From NCBI GenBank assembly GCA_041584055.1, contig JBFHER010000003.1, positions 1 through 41,546 on the forward strand: a stretch of 41,546 nucleotides of DNA. Direction: 5' to 3'. Numbering within the stretch: the first letter of the stretch is position 1; each line of letters opens with the position of its first letter. Below, piece after piece: positions 17,302 to 25,487 of this stretch. The position numbers and the translations under genes were made by a program. The DNA comes from JBFHER01 sp041584055. Lineage in GTDB: Bacteria; Bacteroidota; Bacteroidia; Bacteroidales; UBA5342. Below the pieces are notes generated by a model. The model had not been told where the DNA came from, made no database searches, and saw only the letters and a program-made list of their open reading frames with translations.

Positions 17302-17723
17302 ATGATGATGTATTTCGTTTTAATAGGTTGCGTGTTATTTGCCGTCACTGGTCGTTCTCAATCACATCAGGGATTGTTGAAGCAATCTCAAACTGAGTTG
17401 CTTGCGGGTGTCGTAAATGCCATCTGTTATTCCGGATTTAGGACCGGACAACATCCTGACAGAGGTCAGGCTGGCCTTCAGTGGCTTCCGAATTTGTGAA
17501 TCGGGCAAGAGAAGAAAAATAAAAAGGTTATTACAATGAATTTATGAACTGGACTGCAGACCATAACATAACGACTTTCTTTTTTGAGGCTTTCGATGAA
17601 GACTGGAAAGGCAATCCCAATAATCTCTTGGGAGTGGAGAAACACAGGGGCTTGTATGCGATGGGCCGTAGCCCTAAAAAGGCAATGTTAAAACGAACAC
17701 AAATCTTAACAAATACTATTTGA
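17302..17723 (+). pseudogene. Decayed GH17 gene with internal deletion
   Basis: The 5' part (ATG at 17302, 17305 or 17308) encodes a signal peptide (YFVLIGCVLFAVTG) and then 'VVNAICYSGFRTGQHPDRG', which matches the start of the intact GH17 at 16356. From about 17463, in another frame, the sequence resumes as 'SGWPSVASEFVNRAREEK', stop, 'KGYYNEFMNWTADHN' and 'FFFEAFDEDWKGNP', up to TGA 17721. This matches the C-terminal part of GH17 from just after the nucleophile. About 170-200 codons with both catalytic glutamates are missing, and the join shifts the frame. A TAA at 17520-17522 sits where the intact paralogue has Gln. Its signal peptide shows the ancestor was exported, unlike the two intact GH17s. 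Confidence 0.85.
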
Positions 17724-17724
17724 A

Positions 17725-19155
17725 ATGACACATTACGAAACGGCAGAAAAGGATAGGGTCCCCTTTGGACAAAAGATGGCTTTTGGAGCAGGAAACCTGG
17801 TCAATAACTTATTGCCTGGGGCGCTTGGGATATTTATGTTTTTCCTGGTAACCGCTTTTGGTATGGACCCTTTTCTGGCCGGTCTGCTTGGTGGACTTCC
17901 CCGCATCCTTGATGCACTAACAGATCCAATTATGGGCTATATCTCGGATAATACAAAGTCAAAATATGGCCGTCGTCGTCCTTATATTTTCATAGGTGCC
18001 ATATTGAGTGGTATCCTCTTTGCGATTCTTTGGCAATTGGATCCTGAGCAGACCATGATGTTTAATTTTTGGTACTTTCTCATACTGTCACTGGTGTATA
18101 TCATTGGGAATACCATTTTTTCTGCGCCCTTAATTGGCTTAGGTTACGAAATGACATCCGATTATGCAGAGCGTACACGTTTAATGGGGATCTCTCAAAC
18201 GGTAGGACAACTTGCATGGATGATTGTTCCATGGTTCTGGATTTTAGTGGCAGATCCAAATATTTTTGAGACTCAGGTCATTGGTGTTCACCGTTTGTCT
18301 GTAATGGTAGGCGCAGTATGTATTGCTCTGGGAATTATGCCTGCCATATTTTGTTCGGGAATGGACTCAACAAAAATGGAAAATCTGAAAGAAATCAAAT
18401 TTAAAACACTGTTTTCGAATTTCTCGGATTTATTTAAAGGAATGAAACAAATGGTTAAAAATGCACCATTTATGAAACTCTGTGGCGCAACATTTTTAGT
18501 CTTTAATGGATATCAATTGGTTGCCTCTTTCAGTTACTTTATTATTGTTTATTATATGTTTGATGGGGTTGCAGAAGCTGCAGGCATCTGGCCACCATTG
18601 TTCTCGTCGGTGGGAGCCTTGATCAGTGCTGTTATTGTGATTCCAATTGTAACATTCATGTCCAATAAGTTAGGCAAGCGCAAAGCATTTCTTATTGCAA
18701 CGGCAATTTCAATCGTTGGCTATGCTTTAAAATGGTGGGGGTTCAACCCGGCAAATCCATGGCTCTTATTCATGCCGGTGCCTTTAATGAACTTTGGCAT
18801 TGGTGGACTTTTTACATTGATGATGAGCATGACCGCGGACGTGTGTGATTTGGATGAACTAAATAATGGAATGCCCCGCAAAGAGGGAACATTTGGTGCC
18901 ATCTACTGGTGGATGGTGAAACTGGGTATGGCTCTGGCAATGGTACTAGGTGGCCTGGTACTGAAGTTGGTAGGTTTCGATCAGAATGCCGTATCACAAT
19001 CTGCAGAGACAATCATCCAACTACGGATTGCTGATATTGTAATACCCGTGGTTACCGCCGGTTTAGCATTTTGGGTGATGTGGAGTTATGATCTTACCGA
19101 AGAACGGGTGCATGATATAAAAATAGAATTAGTTAATAGAAGAGGTGAATTATAA
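17725..19155 (+). CDS. GPH-family (MFS) sugar:cation symporter
   Basis: This 476-residue integral membrane protein has about 12 hydrophobic segments. The GPH hallmarks are 'RILDALTDPIMGYISDNTKSKYGRRRPY' in the first cytoplasmic loop region (split here by residues about 60-88), 'YEMTSDYAERTRL' near 140, and 'MMSMTADVCDLDELNNG', 'RKEGTFGAIYWW' in the second half. GPH transporters bring glycosides into the cytoplasm with a cation. The start lies 1 nt after the stop of the GH17 pseudogene. In this locus it probably imports glucose or short beta-glucan oligomers from the periplasm to feed the phosphorylase. Confidence 0.9.
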   Translation: MTHYETAEKDRVPFGQKMAFGAGNLVNNLLPGALGIFMFFLVTAFGMDPFLAGLLGGLPRILDALTDPIMGYISDNTKSKYGRRRPYIFIGAILSGILFAILWQLDPEQTMMFNFWYFLILSLVYIIGNTIFSAPLIGLGYEMTSDYAERTRLMGISQTVGQLAWMIVPWFWILVADPNIFETQVIGVHRLSVMVGAVCIALGIMPAIFCSGMDSTKMENLKEIKFKTLFSNFSDLFKGMKQMVKNAPFMKLCGATFLVFNGYQLVASFSYFIIVYYMFDGVAEAAGIWPPLFSSVGALISAVIVIPIVTFMSNKLGKRKAFLIATAISIVGYALKWWGFNPANPWLLFMPVPLMNFGIGGLFTLMMSMTADVCDLDELNNGMPRKEGTFGAIYWWMVKLGMALAMVLGGLVLKLVGFDQNAVSQSAETIIQLRIADIVIPVVTAGLAFWVMWSYDLTEERVHDIKIELVNRRGEL

Positions 19156-19171
19156 TCAATAACATAAGGAC

Positions 19172-20671
19172 ATGAATCGATTGAATATCTTTTTTAATAT
19201 CGCTCTGATTATGGTGATAACAGCTTGCGGCAGTTCAGAAAAACAAATTTCAATGGAGGTATATGAAACCTCAGCGAATGGAAATAAATTAACAAAACGT
19301 GCCGGTTTTAATCAAACAGAGAATGGCAGTAAAATTCGCTTGAATCCCGATGAGAAATTTCAAACAATTACAGGATTCGGTGGCTCATTTACAGAATCTT
19401 CTGCCTATTTACTGAATCAGATGAGTACGAAAAACAGAGCATTGATCTTACAGGCATATTTTGGCTCTGAAGGTGCGGGTTACTCATTGACAAGGACACA
19501 TATAAATTCATGTGATTTTTCTTTAAGTAATTATTCGTACGCGCCGGTTGAGGGCGACAAAGAACTCATTCACTTTTCCATTAAAGAAGATGCTGATGAT
19601 CTGATTCCAATGATCAGGGAAGCCATGGATATCTCAGAGGATGGCTTTAAAATCATCGCATCCCCATGGACCGCTCCTCCCTGGATGAAGGACAACAAGG
19701 ATTGGCGGGGCGGGAAATTATTGCCGGCGTACTACGACTCCTGGGCTTTATTTTTCTCAAAGTACCTGGAAGCCTATAAAAATGAAGGCATCGATATTTG
19801 GGGAATTACAGTTGAAAATGAACCCCTGGGGAATAACAATAATTGGGAAAGTATGCATTATACCCCGGAAGAAATGGTTGATTTTGTAATGCATCACCTT
19901 GGACCAAAGCTGGAAACTGACGGCCATGATGTTAAAGTTCTGGCCTATGATCAAAACAGGGATGAGGCCTTGATGCACTGGGCAGATGTTGTTTATAAAG
20001 ATGAGGAATCCTCAAGGTACTTCGACGGTTTTGCGGTGCACTGGTATGCAAGTACCTACGATTGGTTTCCTGATGCACTGAATTATACCCATCAGAAGGC
20101 CCCCGGAAAGCATATCATCCAATCGGAGGCATGCATCGACGGTCAAGTGCCGGCCTGGAAAGATGATGCGTGGTACTGGTCTAAAGAGGCCAAAGACTGG
20201 GGCTGGACCTGGGCTCCCGAAGATCAAAAATACCTTCATCCAAAATATGTACCCGTCTATCGCTATGCAAGGGACATGATCGGTTGTTTAAATAACTGGG
20301 TTGATGGCTGGGTGGACTGGAACATGGTTTTAGACCCGCAAGGTGGACCAAACTGGTTTGAAAACTGGTGTGGAGCGCCGGTCATTGTGGATCCGAAGAC
20401 AGATGAAGTTTATTTTACACCTTTGTATTACACAATGGCCCACTTCAGTAAATATATTCGTCCGGGGGCTGTGCGTATCGGTTTTGAACAGGAGGATGAA
20501 AAATTGATGGTGACCGTAGCTCAAAATCCGGACGGAAGCATCGCTGTGGTAGTGCTGAATATGGAGCCCGTAGCAAAAGCATTCGAAATTCACCTGGGGG
20601 ACGAGGTATTCCATGTGGAAATAAGTGAAAAAGCGCTTCAAACAATACTTATTAAGGCAGAAATGAAATAA
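19172..20671 (+). CDS. GH30 family lipoprotein, probable beta-1,6-glucan debranching glucosidase
   Basis: This 499-residue lipoprotein has Cys19 (VITAC, then GSSEK). The GH30 barrel shows 'ITGFGGSFTESSAY', 'SPWTAPPWMKDN', acid/base Glu217 in 'TVENEPLG' and nucleophile Glu319 in 'IIQSEACIDG'. A C-terminal beta domain follows (about 420-495). Layout matches the GH30 subfamily related to glucosylceramidases and beta-1,6-glucosidases. GH30 enzymes in laminarin loci remove single beta-1,6 glucose branches, which fits here. It lies 16 nt after the transporter and 6 nt before the next hydrolase. Exact linkage preference is inferred. Confidence 0.9.
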   Translation: MNRLNIFFNIALIMVITACGSSEKQISMEVYETSANGNKLTKRAGFNQTENGSKIRLNPDEKFQTITGFGGSFTESSAYLLNQMSTKNRALILQAYFGSEGAGYSLTRTHINSCDFSLSNYSYAPVEGDKELIHFSIKEDADDLIPMIREAMDISEDGFKIIASPWTAPPWMKDNKDWRGGKLLPAYYDSWALFFSKYLEAYKNEGIDIWGITVENEPLGNNNNWESMHYTPEEMVDFVMHHLGPKLETDGHDVKVLAYDQNRDEALMHWADVVYKDEESSRYFDGFAVHWYASTYDWFPDALNYTHQKAPGKHIIQSEACIDGQVPAWKDDAWYWSKEAKDWGWTWAPEDQKYLHPKYVPVYRYARDMIGCLNNWVDGWVDWNMVLDPQGGPNWFENWCGAPVIVDPKTDEVYFTPLYYTMAHFSKYIRPGAVRIGFEQEDEKLMVTVAQNPDGSIAVVVLNMEPVAKAFEIHLGDEVFHVEISEKALQTILIKAEMK

Positions 20672-20677
20672 TATATT

Positions 20678-21676
20678 ATGAAAATTTGTACATGGCTTTT
20701 GCTTTTTGCAGTTTTAATTTCTTGTAGCAATGAAAAGCAATTGAATTCGGTCATAATTTCCGGACGGCAAATTATGATGAACCAAACACCTTATGTAATT
20801 AAAGGCGTGTGTTATCATCCTGTTCCCAAAGGAAGTGATAAACGAAATTTTGAAATGCTTTCCGAAGATCTGGCTTTAATGAACGAAGCCGGTATAAATA
20901 CAATTCGTTTGTATGCTCCTGTGGATAACAAAGCCATCCTGGATGAAATTCATAGAGCTGGCATCAAGGTCATTGTTGGTTTTGGATTTAACCAGGGAGG
21001 ACATTTTGATATTCTTTCTGGAACGTTTATTAATTACATCAATAAATACAAGGAACATCCGGCCATTCTTTTTTGGGAGCTGGGCAATGAGTACAATTAT
21101 CATCCTGAATGGTTCGAAGGAGACTTAATAAACTGGTATGTTGCATTAAATAAGGCAGCAATCCTCGTTCATGAAACAGATAATTGGCACCCGGTCGCAA
21201 CTGCACATGGAGAGCTGCCTGATTCTCTGACCCTTGCCCTGTGTCCAAACATTGAGATTTGGGGTATGAATGTGTATCGCTGGGACAATCCTGAAACAAT
21301 TTTTGCTGAATGGGAAACCATTAGTACAAAGCCCATGTATTTATCTGAGGCGGGAGCGGATAGTTATATGTCGATTGCAAAAAGTGGGTACAAGGCTGGA
21401 GTCAATGAAAAAGCGCAGGCCGACGCTACCAGAAATATTCTGGAAGCCAGCTTCAGAAATGTAGAAGTATGCTGCGGTGTAGCCGTTTTTGCTTTTGTGG
21501 ATGAGCTATGGAAAGCCGGAAACTTAAATCAACAGGACCCGGGGGGATGGGCACCCAACAGCAGCGGCGTTCCTTACGATGGTGCTCCCAACGAAGAATA
21601 CTGGGGGATTGTGGATATTAACCGCACTAAAAAGGAAGCTTACGCTGTGGTAAAGGAGATCTTTTTAAAGTATTAG
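20678..21676 (+). CDS. Clan GH-A glycoside hydrolase lipoprotein (family uncertain)
   Basis: This 332-residue lipoprotein (Cys16, LISC, then SNEK) carries a single TIM-barrel. After 'YVIKGVCYHPVPKG' comes 'INTIRLYAPVD', acid/base Glu138 in 'WELGNEYNYH' and nucleophile Glu224 in 'YLSEAGADSY'. This is the clan GH-A layout seen in GH2 barrels and in GH72-type glucanosyltransferases. The GH2 side domains are absent. I cannot settle the family: a GH72-like, GH2-C-like or unclassified beta-glucan enzyme are all possible. It is the last gene of the susC-led string and probably acts on glucan oligomers in the periplasm or at the surface. Confidence 0.72.
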   Translation: MKICTWLLLFAVLISCSNEKQLNSVIISGRQIMMNQTPYVIKGVCYHPVPKGSDKRNFEMLSEDLALMNEAGINTIRLYAPVDNKAILDEIHRAGIKVIVGFGFNQGGHFDILSGTFINYINKYKEHPAILFWELGNEYNYHPEWFEGDLINWYVALNKAAILVHETDNWHPVATAHGELPDSLTLALCPNIEIWGMNVYRWDNPETIFAEWETISTKPMYLSEAGADSYMSIAKSGYKAGVNEKAQADATRNILEASFRNVEVCCGVAVFAFVDELWKAGNLNQQDPGGWAPNSSGVPYDGAPNEEYWGIVDINRTKKEAYAVVKEIFLKY

Positions 21677-21952
21677 AGTTCGTTTGATTGCGTTGGAAAC
21701 CATTGTTGGGTCAATCATCAGTTTTTTTCTTCCCTTAAGTCACCTTAATTTTTTGAATAGAATCTTATTTTTCGAAGCCCACATTTATTAACCATAGACG
21801 CTTTATTGATGTGACACACCTTTGGTGCTGCTAATTGAATGAATTCATATCAGCCTTACTCAAAAACCATCTCAATGGGAAACTATGAAAGAGTATATGT
21901 AGAGGTGCGAACTGGTAAGGTGTACTAAATCAATGATATAGTATCGTTGTTG

Positions 21953-22007
21953 TGAGTTTATTGTGAGGTGCCCATGGCTAAACTATGAGTTTTCTGTGAA
22001 TGATAAT
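21953..22007 (+). promoter_or_regulatory. 11-bp-phased direct-repeat array, candidate activator operator (copy 2)
   Basis: Five 11-bp units match the array before susC in order and spacing: TGAGTTTATTG (21953), TGAGGTGCCCA (21964), TGGCTAAACTA (21975), TGAGTTTTCTG (21986) and TGAATGATAAT (21997). Counting bases, 30 of 55 agree with copy 1. The agreement is concentrated in units 1, 2, 4 and 5 (TGAGTTT...G, TGAG, TGAGTTTT..G, TGAA), while the middle unit is not conserved. Flanking DNA is otherwise different, so this is shared binding-site architecture rather than a copied block. The fourth unit starts 47 bp before the -7 box, against 48 bp before susC. Confidence 0.7.
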
Positions 22008-22032
22008 CTTAGACATTTGATCAAAATGCCCT

Positions 22033-22040
22033 TAAGTTTG
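22033..22040 (+). promoter_or_regulatory. -7 box of the second transporter transcript
   Basis: TAAGTTTG, identical to the susC -7 box and a full match to TAnnTTTG. No proper TTTG lies at the -33 position, which again suggests dependence on an activator bound at the upstream array. Predicted transcription start is near 22047, so the in-frame TTG at 22046 cannot serve as start and the ATG at 22100 is preferred. Confidence 0.6.
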
Positions 22041-22099
22041 GACTGTTGCTTTTAGAAGGAAAAGGGAGCAATACAAATAGGGAATTACATCCGATTATT

Positions 22100-23470
22100 A
22101 TGAATCAAATCCAATCCAAATTATCCACCAAAGAAAAAGTAGGCTATAGTCTGGGCGATACGGCTTCTCATTTTGTATGGGACATGGTTGGCTTCTGGAT
22201 TCTTATTTTTTACACAGATACATTTGGCATTTCTGCAGCAGCGGCCGGAACCATCATGTTGATTGCCCGTTTTTGGGACATGGTAAGTGATCCTTTAATG
22301 GGCATCATTGCCGATCGCACGAAAACGCGCTGGGGGAAATTTCGACCTTACATCCTTTGGATGGCTTTGCCATATAGCATTCTGGCGGTTATGACTTTCT
22401 CAACACCCGATTTTGGCCCCACAGGAAAAGTAATTTATGCCGGGCTTACCTACTTTTTATTGATGACCGTGTTTACAGCAATTAACTTACCCTATTCTTC
22501 TTTGGGTGCAGTAATGACATCTGATTCTTATGAACGGGCAGGTCTGAATTCATACCGTTTTATTTTTGCTTTTATAGGTCAGTTAATTGTATCAGGTTCT
22601 GCTTTGTCACTGGCACTTTATTTTGGAGGTGGAGATAATGCAAAGGGGTATCAATACACGTTAATTCTGTTTTCGATCATCAGCTTCATCCTTTTTATGA
22701 TAACCTTTAAGACCACAAGGGAAAGGGTTCTGCCGCCGAAAGGACAAAAAGAAAATCTAAAGGAAGATTTTAAAAACCTTTTTAAGAACCGGCCGTGGGT
22801 TATACTTTTCTTTGTGGGGATCGTGTCGTTCATCATGTTTGCAATGCAGAATCTTTCCATTGCTTACTACTTCAAATATTACATCGGACGCGAGGAAAAT
22901 GTTCAATTGTTTAATGTGATCGGAACGGTGGCATTGATCGTTACAATTCCTTTTTCCAAGCCCCTGGCAAAGAAGTTTGGAAAGCGGAATGTTTTCTTAG
23001 CAAGTTCTCTCCTGTCAGGTTTCTTCTTTATCCTTCTGTATTTACCAGGCATCACGGATATCAAACTCATATACACGTTTAACGTACTTGCGAAGATGGC
23101 TTATGCACCAGCCGTGCCGTTACTTTGGACGATGCTTGCCGATACTGCGGATTATTCGGAGTGGAAGACTGGCCGACGGTCCACTGGTCTTGTTTTTTCT
23201 GCGGCAACTTTTGCGCAGAAAGCGGGCTGGGGTATTGGTGGAGCTCTGGCAGGCTGGCTGCTGGCTATCTTTCAGTTTACACCGAATGTTGAGCAATCTG
23301 AAATGGCTATCACCGGGATAAAACTGATGATTTCGGTTATCCCGGGATTGCTTTACATGTCATGTGCGATTCTCCTTTATTTCTACACCATCGATCACAC
23401 TACTTGTGTTCGGATGAAATTAGATCTGGATGCAAGAAGAGCAAAAGAAAATAGCAAGGACCAAGAATAA
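22100..23470 (+). CDS. Second GPH-family (MFS) sugar:cation symporter
   Basis: This 456-residue membrane protein has about 12 hydrophobic segments and GPH signatures: 'EKVGYSLGDTASHFVWD' at the start, 'RFWDMVSDPLMGIIADRTKTRWGKFRPY', 'MTSDSYERAGLNSYR', and 'LADTADYSEWKTGRRSTGLVFSA' in the C-terminal half (quoted in overlapping short pieces). It is only distantly similar to the transporter at 17725, so the two probably import different products, such as glucose versus an oligosaccharide (inference). It is transcribed from its own regulated promoter together with the following type IX secreted protein, 33 nt downstream. Confidence 0.9.
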   Translation: MNQIQSKLSTKEKVGYSLGDTASHFVWDMVGFWILIFYTDTFGISAAAAGTIMLIARFWDMVSDPLMGIIADRTKTRWGKFRPYILWMALPYSILAVMTFSTPDFGPTGKVIYAGLTYFLLMTVFTAINLPYSSLGAVMTSDSYERAGLNSYRFIFAFIGQLIVSGSALSLALYFGGGDNAKGYQYTLILFSIISFILFMITFKTTRERVLPPKGQKENLKEDFKNLFKNRPWVILFFVGIVSFIMFAMQNLSIAYYFKYYIGREENVQLFNVIGTVALIVTIPFSKPLAKKFGKRNVFLASSLLSGFFFILLYLPGITDIKLIYTFNVLAKMAYAPAVPLLWTMLADTADYSEWKTGRRSTGLVFSAATFAQKAGWGIGGALAGWLLAIFQFTPNVEQSEMAITGIKLMISVIPGLLYMSCAILLYFYTIDHTTCVRMKLDLDARRAKENSKDQE

Positions 23471-23503
23471 TAAATCAATTTAATTTCACTTAATATTTAA
23501 AAC

Positions 23504-25246
23504 ATGAAAAATTTTACAATTGCTTTGATGATGTTTGTTACATCCTTTGGGATTATGCAGGCACAGGATTTTCCAATGAATTTTGAAGGAGCTGAACCGA
23601 CGGTGACAGACTTCGATGGAGGAGTGGTAACGGTTATTGACAATCCTCAGTCTTCGGCGCTCAATACCAGTGCCAAAGTGGCTCAAATGGTTAAAAATGC
23701 AGGTCAGACCTGGGGAGGTAGTAAATTAGCTTTATCCGGAACCATAGATTTTACAACAAATCAGGTATTTACGATGAAAGTTTATTCCCCAAGAGCAGGA
23801 GTGCCTGTTTTGTTTAAACTTGAGAATGGTGATGGATCGGTAGCTACCGAAATGGCTGTTCCCACAACAAAAGCAAACGAGTGGGAAGTGCTCTCTTATG
23901 ACTTCAGTGGTGCCACATCAGGCGTGTATAACAACATCGTTTTTATTTTTGAAAATGGAACCATGGGCGATGGAAGTGCCAATTGGACTTTTCTGTTCGA
24001 TGACATTGAATTTTCGCCATCCGCGAACCCTGCATTGAATTTACCCATTGATTTTGAAGGAGGACCTTATGGATTTATCGACTTTGATGGTGGCGCTGCA
24101 ACAGTAATTGACAACCCACAGGCTTCGGGCGAAAATACAAGTGCTAAGGTTGCACAAATAATCAGAAATGGAGGTCAGATCTGGGGAGGAAGTAAACTTG
24201 TTTTAGCGGGGAACCTTGATTTTTCTATCCTTGGTGGTATTTCAATGAAAGTATTCACAAGCGCACCTGTTGGGACAACCGTTAAGTTTAAATTAGAGGG
24301 GACTTCACAAACTGAGGTGGACGTTCAAACCACAGTTTCCGGAGCTTGGGAGACATTAACATGGGATTTTACCGGGCAGCCGGCTGCAACATTTAATACA
24401 TTGGTATTTATGTTTGACTTTGGCAACCTTGGTGATGGATCGGCAAATTCTACCTTTCTCTTTGATGATGTAATGCAGATGTCGCCTTCAGGTGGCCTTT
24501 CGCAGATCGATCTGCCGGTTACCTTTGAGGATGAAACAGTAAATTATGCAGTAACAGATTTTGGAGGGAATGCGACAGTTTTAGGTGAAGATCCGAACGA
24601 TGCTTCAAACACGGTTGCCATCACAACAAAAACAAGCGGTGCAGAAGGCTGGGCCGGTACAACCATCGGGACAGCAATGGGGTTTGCAACACGCATTCCG
24701 TTCACGGAGATAAATGCAAAAATAAGTGTGAAAGTGTATTCTCCTGCTGCGGGGGTCACAGTGCGTTTAAAAGCGGAAGATCATAGAGATGCGACACTTA
24801 CGGTAGAAACAGAGGCTACAACAACAGTTGCAAATGCATGGGAAACATTGGTTTTTGATATGAGTCAGGTTGCAACAGGTACAAATCCGTTTAACCTTGC
24901 TACCAGTTTTGATAAAGTATCTATCTTTTTCAATTTTGGAGCAGCTGGAGCGGCTGATGTTTATTATTGGGATGATGTAGTATTCGGAGTGGAAACAGCT
25001 GCTCAAGAAGTAGAGGCGGAAACCGTGCGATTTAGTTTTTCAAATTCACAGTTGCATGTGCATTGTGGCAGCGAATTCCTAAATGGAAGCATAGATGTAT
25101 ATGATCTAACCGGTCGCCTCCTGATGAATCAACGAATTACCAATCAATACGAAATGCTTGTAACGAACATGACTGGTATTCTTTTAATTAAAGTGTCTGA
25201 TGCTACAGGTCGACAAGTTATAACTAAAAAGATGATTGTGAGATAA
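23504..25246 (+). CDS. Type IX secreted protein of three carbohydrate-binding-like domains
   Basis: This 580-residue protein has a signal peptide (cleavage near IMQAQ, residue 21). Three related beta-sandwich domains follow (about 22-170, 177-325 and 334-495). Each begins with an 'FEG/FED ... DFGG' segment and 'VIDNPQ'-type strand, contains 'NTSAKVAQ'/'WGGSKL' motifs, and ends 'FLFDDV' or 'YYWDDV'. A C-terminal sorting domain of type IX secretion closes it (about 508-580: 'GSIDVYDLTGRLLM', 'GILLIKVSD', 'KKMIVR'). There is no catalytic domain. The sandwich matches the one in the lipoprotein at 6421. It probably binds glucan at the cell surface or when released. The name CBM is by resemblance; the family number is not certain. 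Confidence 0.8.
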   Translation: MKNFTIALMMFVTSFGIMQAQDFPMNFEGAEPTVTDFDGGVVTVIDNPQSSALNTSAKVAQMVKNAGQTWGGSKLALSGTIDFTTNQVFTMKVYSPRAGVPVLFKLENGDGSVATEMAVPTTKANEWEVLSYDFSGATSGVYNNIVFIFENGTMGDGSANWTFLFDDIEFSPSANPALNLPIDFEGGPYGFIDFDGGAATVIDNPQASGENTSAKVAQIIRNGGQIWGGSKLVLAGNLDFSILGGISMKVFTSAPVGTTVKFKLEGTSQTEVDVQTTVSGAWETLTWDFTGQPAATFNTLVFMFDFGNLGDGSANSTFLFDDVMQMSPSGGLSQIDLPVTFEDETVNYAVTDFGGNATVLGEDPNDASNTVAITTKTSGAEGWAGTTIGTAMGFATRIPFTEINAKISVKVYSPAAGVTVRLKAEDHRDATLTVETEATTTVANAWETLVFDMSQVATGTNPFNLATSFDKVSIFFNFGAAGAADVYYWDDVVFGVETAAQEVEAETVRFSFSNSQLHVHCGSEFLNGSIDVYDLTGRLLMNQRITNQYEMLVTNMTGILLIKVSDATGRQVITKKMIVR

Positions 25247-25416
25247 ATACAACTATCATGTAGCACAACAAACAAGCACATGAAAAATGAATTCGTTGGA
25301 TATTGCAGATCTCATTGCGGGATGCAACCTTATAGCGTTTTCCCACCAGAGGTGATAAATGATGAAAAATATTTAACGAAAGAAAATTAGGAGTGTTCAA
25401 GTGGGTGTTCTAATAG

Positions 25417-25446
25417 GAGCAACAAGAAATTGTTGCTCTTTTTTTT
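25417..25446 (+). terminator. Intrinsic terminator of the glucan locus
   Basis: A 9-bp perfect stem GAGCAACAA / TTGTTGCTC (25417-25425, 25430-25438) with a GAAA tetraloop is followed directly by eight Ts. This is a textbook intrinsic terminator. It ends the second transporter / type IX protein transcript and separates it from the regulator gene. The rest of the 25247-25487 gap holds nothing else I can support. Confidence 0.92.
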
Positions 25447-25487
25447 ATCAAAAATTATAAGTAATTTGTTCGGCACAATAAGATTAC

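Larger units (their letters stand above)
21677..22099. other. Regulatory gap before the second transporter gene
   Basis: A weak terminator-like element (6-bp stem TGATTG 21685-21690 / CAATCA 21712-21717, followed by seven Ts from 21722) may end the susC-led transcript. Downstream are the repeat array at 21953-22007, a 10-bp palindrome TTTGATCAAA at 22016-22025 and the -7 box at 22033. I see no gene in the gap. Confidence 0.55.
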
